Positions 17,761-26,945 are shown, numbered from the stretch's first letter. The stretch is 64,000 nt of DNA from JBMOPD01 sp049323615 (GCA_049323615.1 JBMOPD010000010.1:27898-91897), one strand, 5' to 3'. Numbers and translations: made by a program. The notes: generated by a model not told the origin, from the letters alone.

Positions 17761-17868
17761 ATGATCAATCTTTTTCAACTGGTAGGATCTATTTTAGACA
17801 AGGTTATTATCATATTTTTGGTTTATATAATTATTATAGTTCTTAGGCATGTGGAGGTTAAAAAATGA
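17761..17868 (+). CDS. 35-residue single-span membrane peptide at the head of the I-D effector operon
   Basis: ATG 17761 is preceded by GGGAGG (17745-17750) and TGGAG (17753-17757). The 35-codon frame ends in TGA that overlaps the cas10d ATG (ATGA at 17865-17868), a classic sign of translational coupling. Residues 15-28 are almost all I, V, L, F or Y and form one membrane span. Before it are L-F-Q-L-V-G-S-I-L-D-K, and after it a basic tail (R-H-V-E-V-K-K). Not a known Cas protein. It might anchor or regulate the complex, or act as a leader peptide for cas10d translation. The close coupling argues that it is translated. Confidence 0.6.
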   Translation: MINLFQLVGSILDKVIIIFLVYIIIIVLRHVEVKK

Positions 17869-20462
17869 ATTATCTAGTACGAGAAAAAGCTGTACAGTAT
17901 ATGATAGAACGGGGCTGGAGAGGATTGTTGGCCAAAAGCGGATCCTATCAGCAAAGCTTGTTTGAACATGCCATATGCGAGCTTGACGTTCTTCTACAAT
18001 TGCTGCCAATTCTTAATCTACCAGAACATTATGATTTTAAATCTGAGGAAGAACAAATTCTCATTGTTTCCGTAATTGCTCATGATGTTGGTAAAGAAAC
18101 GAAAGAATTTCAGGATTACATCAAGGGTTTTTCCCAGGAAAAAACTATGCATATTATTCCAGAACTAACCAGGAAAGTGGTGCCAGAAATTTGTGAAGTA
18201 CTGGGTTTTACTAACCTTCAAAAACAACATCTTCACCGAATCATTGAAAACTGTATTAACCTTCACATGTCACGAAGTCGAACTGACGCAAATTTAATAA
18301 TTTCAACATTACAAGGAACCGGTCGGTGGAAGACCTTGGCGGACATTGTATCCACTTTAGACAATTTTTGTTCTGCAAAAGGGATATTAGCCGCTCTAAA
18401 TGTACTGGAACAAAGCAATTTATCTATGCATTTGAATTTTGCTTATCATCAAGTAGTTTTACGTGGTGTAAGCACGGTTTTTTTACACAAAGCAGCGGTA
18501 GATAGTTTTATTGATAAAGGTTGGAATCCCCTTATTTTCTTCAGTGAGGGGACAATCTATGCTGCTTCAGCTACTAAGGAAATTTATGAACCGGCCAGAG
18601 AGGTAATAGAAAATCGACTGTTGAAGCTAATTGAAGAAATTACGGGTAAAGACGTTTCCAGTTTGATGATGGGTAGCCCTGTGGGTAATATAATGCCAAA
18701 GCCGGAACTTTTTGATCATAATGAAGCAAAAAAGTATTTAAAGATTGCCAGCACAAAAATAAAGCGCGGGTCGTTTAAGAGGAAAAAATACGAGGATAAG
18801 ATAAAAGTAGTTAAATCTTACCTTAAACTGATTGAACCTATGACAAAAGAGATTAGCCAGGAAACAGTTAACCGCATTTCTGAGATCATTGACAGTGCCC
18901 AGCCGGAAATGATCACTTTTAAATTTTTTAAGGCAATGATGGGTGAAGATTTGGTTGGGCGAGAGGGGGTTCAAATTGCTTCAAAGGAATATGAAAATGT
19001 TTTTGGTAGAGGAACTTGGCAAATGTTGAAGAGCACTTCAACATTAATGCCAGCCAAAGATATGGCCTTAACGGTCGATTATTTCTGGAAATTGCCTGCT
19101 GACCGGTTTGGATTTTCAGGTGGCAGAGTTGGTGATCTGGCGAATGAAAAAAGAGACAATCTGTTAGTAGACATTCTAAGTGGTATCGCTGAAATGGTAT
19201 ATTCTAGTATAGAAAATCCACCTTCCCGTTCCGACTTGAATAAAAAAATGACTGCAGCATTTATCCAGGATTTGATACGTCCCTCTGTACAGGAAGATTT
19301 TACATTGCTGGTAAAGCAACAGTTGGCCGCCTACGCCCAATCGAAGCCATTCGCTGGAAAGGAAGTCAAAAAGGCGCAATACATTTGTCCGGTTTGTAAC
19401 CTGCCTTTTAGTACTGGTATCAAGGCATCCGCTGATTATTTAAGTAATCCCCAAACACATACGAACCGGGGAGTTTCACATGGCAAATTCGATTATGTAA
19501 TAATATGCCAAACTTGTTACTTTGAGCGGGTTTTAAGACAGCTGCTTCTCCAGGAAAAATCTTCAGAACTAATAGTACTAATGCCAAGAATGAACATAGG
19601 TTATCAGGCGGGTAGGTTGCTAGTGGAAAAGATGGGAGAATTTTATGAGCGCGCACTTGGTTTTATGACGGGTAGAGGTGACCCGAATCACCAGATTTCA
19701 TTGCCGCTGACTCATCTTATTGCTAAAAACGTTTTGGATCAGGATTTGTTTCAATTTAGCGGCGGGGAACTTGCCGGACTTCTAACGTACCGGCATTCCG
19801 ACGAGACAAGTAAAAAATTAAGGCGGGATTTAGAGAAAAAAATAAAAAATTTTTATGATGATTCTTTAGAACAAGCAAATATTGAATGGGCTACTGATTT
19901 TTCAACCTGGGACGAGGCTGTGGAAGCGATAATCAATAATTTTGTAGATGATCCTATTGTTCGTGGAATACGGGCGGAAGTATACCGGCTTAACCCGCAA
20001 TTAAGGGTAGTGTGCCAAACACCGAATTTAATACTGATTCCGCTGGTACAGCCAATATCACTAAGTAAGGACAGTGACGCTAACGCGGCGCTGCGCAAAT
20101 TGTTTATTTCCCTTTTTATAGGGCTAGCCCTTGGTGTATCAGTAGCTGTAATTGGTAATAATGATGATCTTGATTTTGTGGGAGGTGAGGGGGTAGCTTT
20201 GGTACCGCCTGTACCATCCATACGGAAAATGGTTAACGGGAACTGGGTTTCGCTTGATAATGCGCTTAAATGGTTTCGGGCAATCGGATCAGCCAGTATT
20301 TTAACCTCATCTACCGCTTATTCCGAGCGTTCTAATTTGTTTGCCATTCTTTCGGAGCTTACTCCGGGACATGTCCTCAGACGGATTGAAGAAAAAAATA
20401 AAGGCCAGGTGAGTTATTACCATTTTGAATATTTAGATATAATTGAGGAGGTGTTAAATTGA
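17865..20462 (+). CDS. cas10d: Type I-D Cas10d (Csc3) large subunit with N-terminal HD nuclease
   Basis: 865-residue large subunit of the type I-D Cascade. The N-terminal HD domain has H35 and H73-D74 (A-H-D-V-G-K), the nuclease that in I-D sits on Cas10d rather than Cas3. A zinc-finger-like C-P-V-C ... C-Q-T-C pair lies near residues 508-545. The C-terminal third is a degenerate palm/Cas11-like region (L-G-V-S-V-A-V-I-G-N-N-D-D-L). In cyanobacterial I-D the small subunit Cas11d is made from an internal start in this gene. Clearly AT-richer than cas6 and cas1. The next gene starts within its stop codon. Confidence 0.88.
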   Translation: MNYLVREKAVQYMIERGWRGLLAKSGSYQQSLFEHAICELDVLLQLLPILNLPEHYDFKSEEEQILIVSVIAHDVGKETKEFQDYIKGFSQEKTMHIIPELTRKVVPEICEVLGFTNLQKQHLHRIIENCINLHMSRSRTDANLIISTLQGTGRWKTLADIVSTLDNFCSAKGILAALNVLEQSNLSMHLNFAYHQVVLRGVSTVFLHKAAVDSFIDKGWNPLIFFSEGTIYAASATKEIYEPAREVIENRLLKLIEEITGKDVSSLMMGSPVGNIMPKPELFDHNEAKKYLKIASTKIKRGSFKRKKYEDKIKVVKSYLKLIEPMTKEISQETVNRISEIIDSAQPEMITFKFFKAMMGEDLVGREGVQIASKEYENVFGRGTWQMLKSTSTLMPAKDMALTVDYFWKLPADRFGFSGGRVGDLANEKRDNLLVDILSGIAEMVYSSIENPPSRSDLNKKMTAAFIQDLIRPSVQEDFTLLVKQQLAAYAQSKPFAGKEVKKAQYICPVCNLPFSTGIKASADYLSNPQTHTNRGVSHGKFDYVIICQTCYFERVLRQLLLQEKSSELIVLMPRMNIGYQAGRLLVEKMGEFYERALGFMTGRGDPNHQISLPLTHLIAKNVLDQDLFQFSGGELAGLLTYRHSDETSKKLRRDLEKKIKNFYDDSLEQANIEWATDFSTWDEAVEAIINNFVDDPIVRGIRAEVYRLNPQLRVVCQTPNLILIPLVQPISLSKDSDANAALRKLFISLFIGLALGVSVAVIGNNDDLDFVGGEGVALVPPVPSIRKMVNGNWVSLDNALKWFRAIGSASILTSSTAYSERSNLFAILSELTPGHVLRRIEEKNKGQVSYYHFEYLDIIEEVLN

Positions 20463-21097
20463 GAAGTTTTATATTTACCAGGGTTGAACAATTGGAGTTT
20501 GAAGGTGTCAAACAGGGTATTGAAGAGATCAAAAACGCTTTCGACCGATACCTGGATAGCTATTCACCAAAAACAAGTCGGAGCAAGCATGGGATCATGG
20601 GACCGATAGGAAAAATACTTCAAGAGGTAAAAAGAGGTAAATGGGACGTGGAAGGTTTAAGTGGTTATGCGTTAAACATTCACCTCAACAACCCAAAAAC
20701 GAAGGGTCGGATAAGTAATAATGCCATGGTGGCCCTGGAAGAGGGTATTGAAAAGCTTGTTTCCCTTATTAAAAAAGAACCGGTTACAGCCCAAGATCGA
20801 ATTTTGGAACTGGTTGATTACGGGCTTTACTACCGGCGCCGAAAGAAGAATTTAGTCTGGTTGGAATCAATTAAAAAAGAATGGGCAGAGTTTTTAAGAT
20901 TAAAATACGATACATGGGATAACTTAGCCAAAGCTTGGAGTGAAAAATCTAAAAAGGGTAGTCAGGATTTTCAGTCTGTCGGTTATCCAAGCAAAAGAAT
21001 GTATGCGGAGGCGAAGGGTCAGAAAAAAGCGGATATGGGTGAATTCATAAGGCAAGTCGAATTAAGGGGTTATGATCTAGACGATGAGGAGGAATAA
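20459..21097 (+). CDS. Unknown helical protein between cas10d and csc2
   Basis: 212-residue charged, predicted all-helical protein with TTG start in the overlapping TTGA of the cas10d stop and GAGGAGGTG just upstream, so it is coupled to cas10d. No standard I-D gene occupies this position in the well-known cyanobacterial operons. Visible features: S-K-H-G-I-M-G-P-I-G-K-I-L-Q-E-V near residues 41-56, a basic Y-Y-R-R-R-K-K stretch near 121, a tryptophan-rich helix (W-L-E-S-I-K-K-E-W-A-E-F-L), and an acidic C-terminus D-L-D-D-E-E-E. Possible roles are a separately encoded Cas11-like small subunit or an accessory nucleic-acid-binding factor. No family recognised. Confidence 0.85.
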   Translation: MRSFIFTRVEQLEFEGVKQGIEEIKNAFDRYLDSYSPKTSRSKHGIMGPIGKILQEVKRGKWDVEGLSGYALNIHLNNPKTKGRISNNAMVALEEGIEKLVSLIKKEPVTAQDRILELVDYGLYYRRRKKNLVWLESIKKEWAEFLRLKYDTWDNLAKAWSEKSKKGSQDFQSVGYPSKRMYAEAKGQKKADMGEFIRQVELRGYDLDDEEE

Positions 21098-21100
21098 AAA

Positions 21101-22024
21101 ATGAAAAAAATTGAACAGTACATATTGGAAAAACCCCATCCTTTGATTGGAGCCAGGACGATCCAGTTGATTCTTATGCGGGAGGTTTTGGATTATACGG
21201 TACTAAGAACCGAGGAAGACCGCCAACTGAATACGGTGTTTACACCATTGTCGGTAAGCAATGACGAACCTACACGCCGGGTAGCATTTCTGGCCACCAA
21301 GCAAAAAGCTGCTGAGTCCCGGCAGCTTGAGCAGATTTTAAGGACTGCCGCTGAAGAGGCAAGAATACCTGTGGCCGAGTGTTATCTAAAAGACAACCTT
21401 TGTATGAAATGTCCCCGGTGCGGATTATTCGGTGCTACTAGCACCGAGTCCGGGCAATCTGAAAGGGCCAATATCAAACACCGTATCGAGTATTCCACCG
21501 CTTTTTCACTGTTGCCATACGAGAACATTGCTACAGTTACCACCTTTAATGCCATCAATGATAAGAATATAACTACTGGCCAAGCTTTGGGCAGTCGTTT
21601 CGCAGTTGTTCCTGCAACACTTTTTCCTTCAGTCATCACCTTAAAGAGTGTGACCTGGAATGAGTTGGTGCTAGTGGTTAAAACATTACTGGCATGCAAA
21701 AGTTATGGCGCGGAAACGAGAATCGGTGGTGATATAAGAAATACCATTATAGGTATAATTGCAGGTTGGGAAGAAGTAATTACCTCACTGGAACTAACCA
21801 TTGAGCTTTATGATCGCCAAGATAACCTTACTCCAGCCGAAGTGGTAGATTTTATTAAGAAAAACTATGTGCCCAGAACTGGGAATCCTGGCAAAGTATT
21901 GGTCTTAAACCCTGATGAAACCGATGAAATCATAGAAACCTGCGTAAACATTACGATGGATAAGACATTTTTAGAGAAAGCATACAAAGATATAGAAGAA
22001 TACCGTGCCATACAGACAGGTTAG
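21101..22024 (+). CDS. csc2: Type I-D Cascade backbone subunit Csc2 (Cas7d)
   Basis: 307-residue Cas7-family RAMP that forms the filament covering the crRNA spacer. Hallmarks of Csc2 are the C-M-K-C-P-R-C-G-L-F-G zinc motif near residues 101-111, T-T-F-N-A-I-N-D-K, and G-S-R-F-A-V-V-P-A. It follows the unknown gene by 3 bases and precedes csc1 by 8, with AAGGAGG-type sites throughout. Confidence 0.92.
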   Translation: MKKIEQYILEKPHPLIGARTIQLILMREVLDYTVLRTEEDRQLNTVFTPLSVSNDEPTRRVAFLATKQKAAESRQLEQILRTAAEEARIPVAECYLKDNLCMKCPRCGLFGATSTESGQSERANIKHRIEYSTAFSLLPYENIATVTTFNAINDKNITTGQALGSRFAVVPATLFPSVITLKSVTWNELVLVVKTLLACKSYGAETRIGGDIRNTIIGIIAGWEEVITSLELTIELYDRQDNLTPAEVVDFIKKNYVPRTGNPGKVLVLNPDETDEIIETCVNITMDKTFLEKAYKDIEEYRAIQTG

Positions 22025-22032
22025 GAGGACAA

Positions 22033-22764
22033 ATGAGTATGCCAGATTCCGTTAACCTCATAGAACATGATATCAGGTTGTTTTGTTGCTGCTTGTTTAA
22101 CCATGATTACCTATGGTTCTCATCTTATGAAATTAGCAAGGTTTCATCTACCCATCCGGTGATTCATAATTATGCCCTTTCCTATTCGCTTTCTGATTTT
22201 TCTTATGGTGTTTATAAAGGATCAATACCCCGTTATAATGAGGACTTAGCCAACTTTCCTTTGTATGCAACCCCTGCATTTTGTGAAGAATTCGAAAAAA
22301 GCCGCTTTACATATAATGCTGTTAATTCCCTGACGTTACGTACAGATGATGCTCCACGGGGAATAAATTCGCCGGGAATTGGCTGGAGGGTTTATTTAAA
22401 TCCGGCGCGAGTAAAAAAGGTGAATCCAAAAGGTGGTTTTATCTCTTATGTCTTTACATTTGACGGTTCTGTACCCAGGGGCGTTTCCAGGTTGGGAAAA
22501 AAAGGCACGGCTATGAGGGTTATTTGGGAAGAAATTAAAAATCCTCTGGCCGTTTTCATGAAAAGTTCGGTTCGCCCGACGCACCCGGTTAATCCCTTGG
22601 ATATTGCTGGAAAGGTAAATAAGTATGACCCAATAATCATTCCGCCACATATGCTTTTCCGGGTCGTAGATATTCAAGAAGATTGGTTTTGTATAAGAAA
22701 AGAGCACAGGGTACATATTCCTAAAAGGATAATGGCTCGTGTGTTGGGAGGAACAAAAAGGTGA
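22033..22764 (+). CDS. csc1: Type I-D Cas5 subunit Csc1
   Basis: 243-residue Cas5-type RAMP expected to cap the 5' handle of crRNA in the I-D complex. It shows the Csc1 pattern: an early L-W-F-S-S-Y-E-I-S, H-N-Y-A-L-S-Y-S-L, and a central R-G-I-N-S-P-G-I-G-W-R-V-Y-L-N-P. AGGAGG lies 5-10 bases before ATG 22033, and its end overlaps the cas3' start by 4 bases (GTGA). Confidence 0.87.
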   Translation: MSMPDSVNLIEHDIRLFCCCLFNHDYLWFSSYEISKVSSTHPVIHNYALSYSLSDFSYGVYKGSIPRYNEDLANFPLYATPAFCEEFEKSRFTYNAVNSLTLRTDDAPRGINSPGIGWRVYLNPARVKKVNPKGGFISYVFTFDGSVPRGVSRLGKKGTAMRVIWEEIKNPLAVFMKSSVRPTHPVNPLDIAGKVNKYDPIIIPPHMLFRVVDIQEDWFCIRKEHRVHIPKRIMARVLGGTKR

Positions 22765-24761
22765 TTACTTTACCATTAAAGTTACCACTGGTAAAACACC
22801 CGCAGGTTACAATGGATCTTTACCATCACCAGGCGTTAATGCTTGATGAATGGAGAAATCATAAAACATTTCTAATAGAAACAAAAACCGGTACCGGGAA
22901 AACGGTGGCAGCAGTCCTCCCAATTTTAAAATACGAAGAATCGGCAATTATAGTCTACCCAACTAATGAACTAATATCTAACCAAATTACAAGTATTGCA
23001 AATATTGCCAGATTAGAAGGCTATACTCCATGTGTCTATAACCCTAACACCGTAGGAGAGGAGTATACAAGGGCTGATATGGTACTTGTCCACATTGATG
23101 CCTCTTCCCTGGAAAAATGGGGGAAAAAAAAGGGTTGGGGAAGCAAGTGGAAGGTCTTGAGCAGGTTGCTGGACAGGGACAAAAAAAAGATAATCCTTAC
23201 TAATCCTGACATAATGTTTCTAATTTTTGCCCTCCGCTACCGGGGTGAGGCACTAGCTTCCCTTCAGGGCTATCGAACCTTGGTAGCAGACGAGTTTCAT
23301 TTGTATCAAGGGGTTGAATTCACCCATGCCCTGTTTATGATTCATTTGGCAAGAGGTATCGGAATATTTGAAAGGGTGGTACTTTTGAGCGCCACTCCGG
23401 ATCCTGAAGTAAGAAAGACCCTTGTAGATTTTTTTAAACCGCTAATAATTGATTTGTCCAGCCGGTCAAAATATAAGGATAAAAAGGTAAGAACGGCTGT
23501 CCACGAGGTTGAAATAATTACTTGTCCTGCAGGGCCGGACCCTGTTGAAACAGCGGTAAAAATAATTATTTCACTTAAGAATAGGTTGGCCGAGTTGGGT
23601 GGGCAGGAAAACGACCCGGAATATATTCCGGCGGTAGTAGTGCTGAACTCGGTGGTTAATGCCATCAGGTTGGAAGACCGTCTGGTGGAAGAAGGATTTT
23701 TAAAGGATAAACTGCTGATTGTCAGGGGTCTTTCTCACCGTGACATACGCCTAAAACGGCCGGAACACCTTATCGTTGTTGGCACCTCAGCGATTGAAGT
23801 GGGGATAGATTTTAAGTGTGATTTCTTAATATTTGAGGCAGCAGAAGCGCCTTCATTTATGCAACGATTTGGCCGGGTAGGACGACATAAGCCAGGGAAG
23901 GCATACATAATATGTCCGGCAAATGTCAGGTCAGGAATTGAGGGGCTTAATATAGAAACTCCAAGAGAAGTATTAGAGAATAAAGTATACGATTGGTATG
24001 TGACTCCCGAGTCAAAACCATGGTTCATTTCAAGCCGAGGCGGAATTATAACCGTATATGCACTTATAAATAATATTATTTTGAAAGTTCAGGAGGATAA
24101 TCGAGTAGATCCTGAAGATGTCACAACGGTGAAGGACACTTTGGAATCTATTATGGAACAATATGCTAGTCAAATTGACTGTAAGAAGATTTTGGCATCT
24201 GTTCGAAGCCAATTTGATAAAGCTTGGAAAGGAAACAAAGAATATCAGTGGCTTAAAATATATCAAGAGCTCAATACTTTTCGTACTTCCCTGCCCAGCA
24301 TTTTAGTTTATGATCATGCCGAAAAAGTAAGGAGAGGAGGAAAATATGCCTCTTATAATGTAGACTTAGTTTCTTTGTTACGTAGGGCAGAGGGGTTAAA
24401 GTTTGATCCGAGGTTAAATCTTCATGGTTCAAAAGGAATGTTAACCGTAAAAAGTTATGGAAAATACAAGAAGGTTTCAGTAATTGGAATCAGTTCTTAT
24501 ACAGAGGATTATGGAAGGTTTTTTGTAACTGCCGACTTCCCTGAGATTTCTTTACTTCAGAACAATCACTGTACGCCAGTTTCTCATATTATGGCACTTA
24601 AGAGCCATATTTTTACTATTGTTCCAAAAAATTTAGTGGAACCTGACTGGAGATTGCCTGTTTTCCCCTGTGGCCAATCATTGATAGCCTTTGACGGAGC
24701 TGCGTTGCTTTTAAATGAGTTATATTTAAGAAGACTTAAGGGTATTGGCGCCGGTTGTTGA
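22761..24761 (+). CDS. cas3: Type I-D helicase Cas3' (no HD domain)
   Basis: 666-residue superfamily 2 helicase that unwinds target DNA once Cascade has bound. Walker A T-G-T-G-K-T at residues 43-48, the Walker B box is D-E-F-H at 177-180, S-A-T-P at 210-213, and motif VI Q-R-F-G-R-V-G-R-H at 368-376. No HD nuclease domain is present, as expected for I-D where HD is on Cas10d. GTG start inside the csc1 stop. It is the last gene of the AT-rich operon. Confidence 0.9.
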   Translation: MITLPLKLPLVKHPQVTMDLYHHQALMLDEWRNHKTFLIETKTGTGKTVAAVLPILKYEESAIIVYPTNELISNQITSIANIARLEGYTPCVYNPNTVGEEYTRADMVLVHIDASSLEKWGKKKGWGSKWKVLSRLLDRDKKKIILTNPDIMFLIFALRYRGEALASLQGYRTLVADEFHLYQGVEFTHALFMIHLARGIGIFERVVLLSATPDPEVRKTLVDFFKPLIIDLSSRSKYKDKKVRTAVHEVEIITCPAGPDPVETAVKIIISLKNRLAELGGQENDPEYIPAVVVLNSVVNAIRLEDRLVEEGFLKDKLLIVRGLSHRDIRLKRPEHLIVVGTSAIEVGIDFKCDFLIFEAAEAPSFMQRFGRVGRHKPGKAYIICPANVRSGIEGLNIETPREVLENKVYDWYVTPESKPWFISSRGGIITVYALINNIILKVQEDNRVDPEDVTTVKDTLESIMEQYASQIDCKKILASVRSQFDKAWKGNKEYQWLKIYQELNTFRTSLPSILVYDHAEKVRRGGKYASYNVDLVSLLRRAEGLKFDPRLNLHGSKGMLTVKSYGKYKKVSVIGISSYTEDYGRFFVTADFPEISLLQNNHCTPVSHIMALKSHIFTIVPKNLVEPDWRLPVFPCGQSLIAFDGAALLLNELYLRRLKGIGAGC

Positions 24762-24970
24762 ATTATTGAATAAGTGGTTTGAAATGTATATTGAGCATAG
24801 AATAGTGGTACGAATTTTGAGAATGTGGAAGATGTTCGTCCCTGCAGAAAGGTTTATCAATCGCGTATACAGGAAGGCGAACCGCCGGGGACTTATCTGG
24901 TGCGTGTCTTGGCGGGTGAGCGATCCCGCGGGGATCTAATTCCGCCTGCAGGCAGCAAAGTAGCCAATAA
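24762..24970. other. Gene-free stretch between cas3' and the Uma2 gene
   Basis: Base composition shifts here from AT-rich to GC-rich. It holds a short inverted repeat GATCCC-GCG-GGGATC at about 24920-24934 and fragments of open frames up to 64 codons with no recognised similarity. No decayed CRISPR repeat could be found here. Confidence 0.5.
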
Positions 24971-25525
24971 TTAAAACACCTCATCCAGGCTGATGCTCAG
25001 GCCCGGCAGGATCACTGTGCCGAGCGGCTTTTTGACGCGCCGGTCGTAGCGGGCCGGATCGCCGAAACAGCCGCCCCGGTTAATGAACACATCCACGGTT
25101 TGCAGCACGGGGTGAACTATCCATAGTTCCTTCACCCCGAAGCGGGCGTAGAGGTCTTTCTTTTTTCCATAGTCTGTTTGGGCCGTGGAGGGCGAAATTA
25201 CTTCCACCACCAGGTCGGGGGCGCCGCTGATGTTGGCTTCGCCGATGATCCGGCTGTTTTCGTCAGAAATGTAAATTATGTCCGGTTGGATCACGTTGTC
25301 GTCGGAGATCAGGACATCCAACGGGGCGTTGAATACGAAGCCGCTGCCGGTTTCAGAAATATGCTTCTTAAGTAAAAATAAAAGGTTGCCGCTTACCTTT
25401 TGATGGACGACGCTGGGTGAAGGGACCACAAACAATTCCCCCTCGATGACTTCGTACCTTTTATCGTCGGGCAACAGGCAGTAGTCGTAGTACGTGTACC
25501 TGGTTTTAGCGGGCATGGCCTCCAT
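24971..25525 (-). CDS. Uma2-family endonuclease-like protein (DUF820)
   Basis: Restriction-endonuclease-like fold protein of the Uma2 family, abundant in cyanobacteria and some Clostridia and of unclear role. ATG at 25525 is preferred since AAGGCGG precedes it. The PD-(D/E)xK-type core is visible as V-I-E-G-E-L, P-D-I-I-Y-I-S, P-D-L-V-V-E-V-I-S-P-S and K-K-D-L-Y-A-R-F-G-V-K-E-L-W-I-V. 184 residues, normal length. It lies on the opposite strand inside the cas locus, separating interference from adaptation genes, and is probably an insertion unrelated to CRISPR function. Confidence 0.88.
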   Translation of the reverse strand: MEAMPAKTRYTYYDYCLLPDDKRYEVIEGELFVVPSPSVVHQKVSGNLLFLLKKHISETGSGFVFNAPLDVLISDDNVIQPDIIYISDENSRIIGEANISGAPDLVVEVISPSTAQTDYGKKKDLYARFGVKELWIVHPVLQTVDVFINRGGCFGDPARYDRRVKKPLGTVILPGLSISLDEVF

Positions 25526-25678
25526 GATAAATCCGCCTTCCTGCTGTTTTATGGCAATTATACCACAGGGGCCGGCGCAGAACAATTTCTCCGCAATTCC
25601 AAGGCAGTGTAAGAAAGAATTTCCAGAGGGGAATAGTTAGGTATGGCGGTTAACCAGATTCCAACAGGGTGCTTGAAA

Positions 25679-26690
25679 ATGGAAGAACTGCTGATTACAA
25701 ACTACGGGTCCTTTCTGGGCAAGAAAAGCGAGCGGGTGGTAGTGAAGGAAAACGGCAGGGTGGTGGTGGAGGCCCCTTTCCGCGACCTGCGCCAGATCAC
25801 CGTCAACACCGCCGGGGCCACCCTTTCCACGGACCTGATCAGGGAGTGCGTTGAGCACGGCATCACCATCAATTTTCTTTCACCCACCGGCAGGCCCTAC
25901 GCCAAGCTGGTTTCACCGGCCCTTACGGGTACGGTCCAAACCCGCCGCGCCCAGCTGCGGGCCTATGATGACGGGCGGGGCCTTACGCTGGCCAGGTGCT
26001 TTGTGGAAGGAAAGCTGCGCAACCAGGTGAATGTCCTCAAATACTTCGCCAAGTACCGGAAGGGTACTGACAAAGAGGTTTACGAAGAAATATGCCGCAT
26101 CACTGAAAAGATTGAAGGGGGCGTCCGGGAACTGGCCGGTATAAAAGGGGAAAAAATTGACGACGTGCGGGGGCAGATCATGTCCGTGGAAGGCAGGGCG
26201 GGCAACCTATACTGGGAAGGCATAAAAACGCTCACCGCCGACAAGATTGACTTCCCCGGCAGGGAACACCGGGGGGCCGCCGACCCGGTAAATTCGCTTT
26301 TAAACTACGGGTACGGAATGTTGTACCAGCAGGTGGAGAACGGCGTTGATCCTGGCCGGGCTTGACCCCTTCGGGGGCTTTCTGCACGTGGACAGGTCGG
26401 GGAAGGAGAGCCTGGTTTACGATTTTGTCGAGGAGTTCCGCCAGCAGGTGGTGGACCGGGTGGTGGTGGCGCTGGTGAACAAAGGTTTTTCAGTCAGGAT
26501 GGAGGACGGATCACTGGCCGTGGAGACCCGCCGGCAGTTTGCGGACAAGGTCAACGAGAGGCTGGAAAGCCGGGAGAGGCACCAGGGCCGCCGGCACAAG
26601 TTGCGCACCGTGATCCAGGCCCAGGCCCGCCGCGTAGCCGCCTTCCTGCGGGGGGAGGCCGGGTACAGGCCCTTTGTGGGCGGGTGGTAA
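25679..26690 (+). pseudogene. cas1: CRISPR integrase Cas1, split by a +1 frameshift
   Basis: Cas1 integrates new spacers together with Cas2. The first part (to 26365) has the N-terminal beta domain and the metal glutamate in E-G-R-A-G-N-L-Y-W. The second part, in another frame, carries the histidine of G-F-L-H and the acidic residues of Y-D-F-V-E-E-F-R. At 26342-26343 the sequence reads AAC-GG-CG-TTG; removing one G gives N-A-L-I-L-A-G-L-D-P, the expected conserved core. A complete product would be about 337 residues. Either a sequencing error or true inactivation of spacer acquisition. An in-frame ATG at 25643 is an alternative start. Confidence 0.9.
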
Positions 26691-26693
26691 TAT

Positions 26694-26942
26694 TTGAAGA
26701 CCTTTGTCATTTACGATGTGGAAGAGGACCGGGTACGCAACAGGGTTTTTGAGGCCTGCAAGGATTATGGCCTGGCCCATGTCCAGTACAGCGCCTTCTT
26801 CGGCGAACTCAACCACAACCGCCGGGAAGAGCTTTACAAGAGGCTGAGGCGCACCCTGGGAAAAAAGCGGGGGAAAATAGTAATCCTGCCGGTCTGCGAC
26901 AAGGACCTGAAATTACTGAAGAATATTGAAACAGGGGATTAA
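26694..26942 (+). CDS. cas2: CRISPR-associated Cas2
   Basis: 82-residue Cas2 with ferredoxin-like fold, the structural partner of Cas1. It begins F-V-I-Y-D-V-E-E-D with the conserved aspartate at residue 8, then G-L-A-H-V-Q-Y-S-A-F-F-G. TTG start 4 bases after the cas1 stop. Size and sequence are normal, so Cas2 itself looks intact. Confidence 0.94.
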   Translation: MKTFVIYDVEEDRVRNRVFEACKDYGLAHVQYSAFFGELNHNRREELYKRLRRTLGKKRGKIVILPVCDKDLKLLKNIETGD

Positions 26943-26945
26943 GAA

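Noticed and set aside
24745..24939. 64-codon frame after cas3'
   Set aside because: Overlaps the cas3' end, weak start context and no family; more likely non-coding junction DNA.
24915..24940. A decayed CRISPR repeat at the right edge of the AT-rich block
   Set aside because: Only the short GATCCC/GGGATC palindrome is shared in style; no run of matching bases to the repeat.
26333..26365. Programmed ribosomal frameshift in cas1
   Set aside because: No slippery heptamer or stimulatory structure is evident; mutation or sequencing error is simpler.
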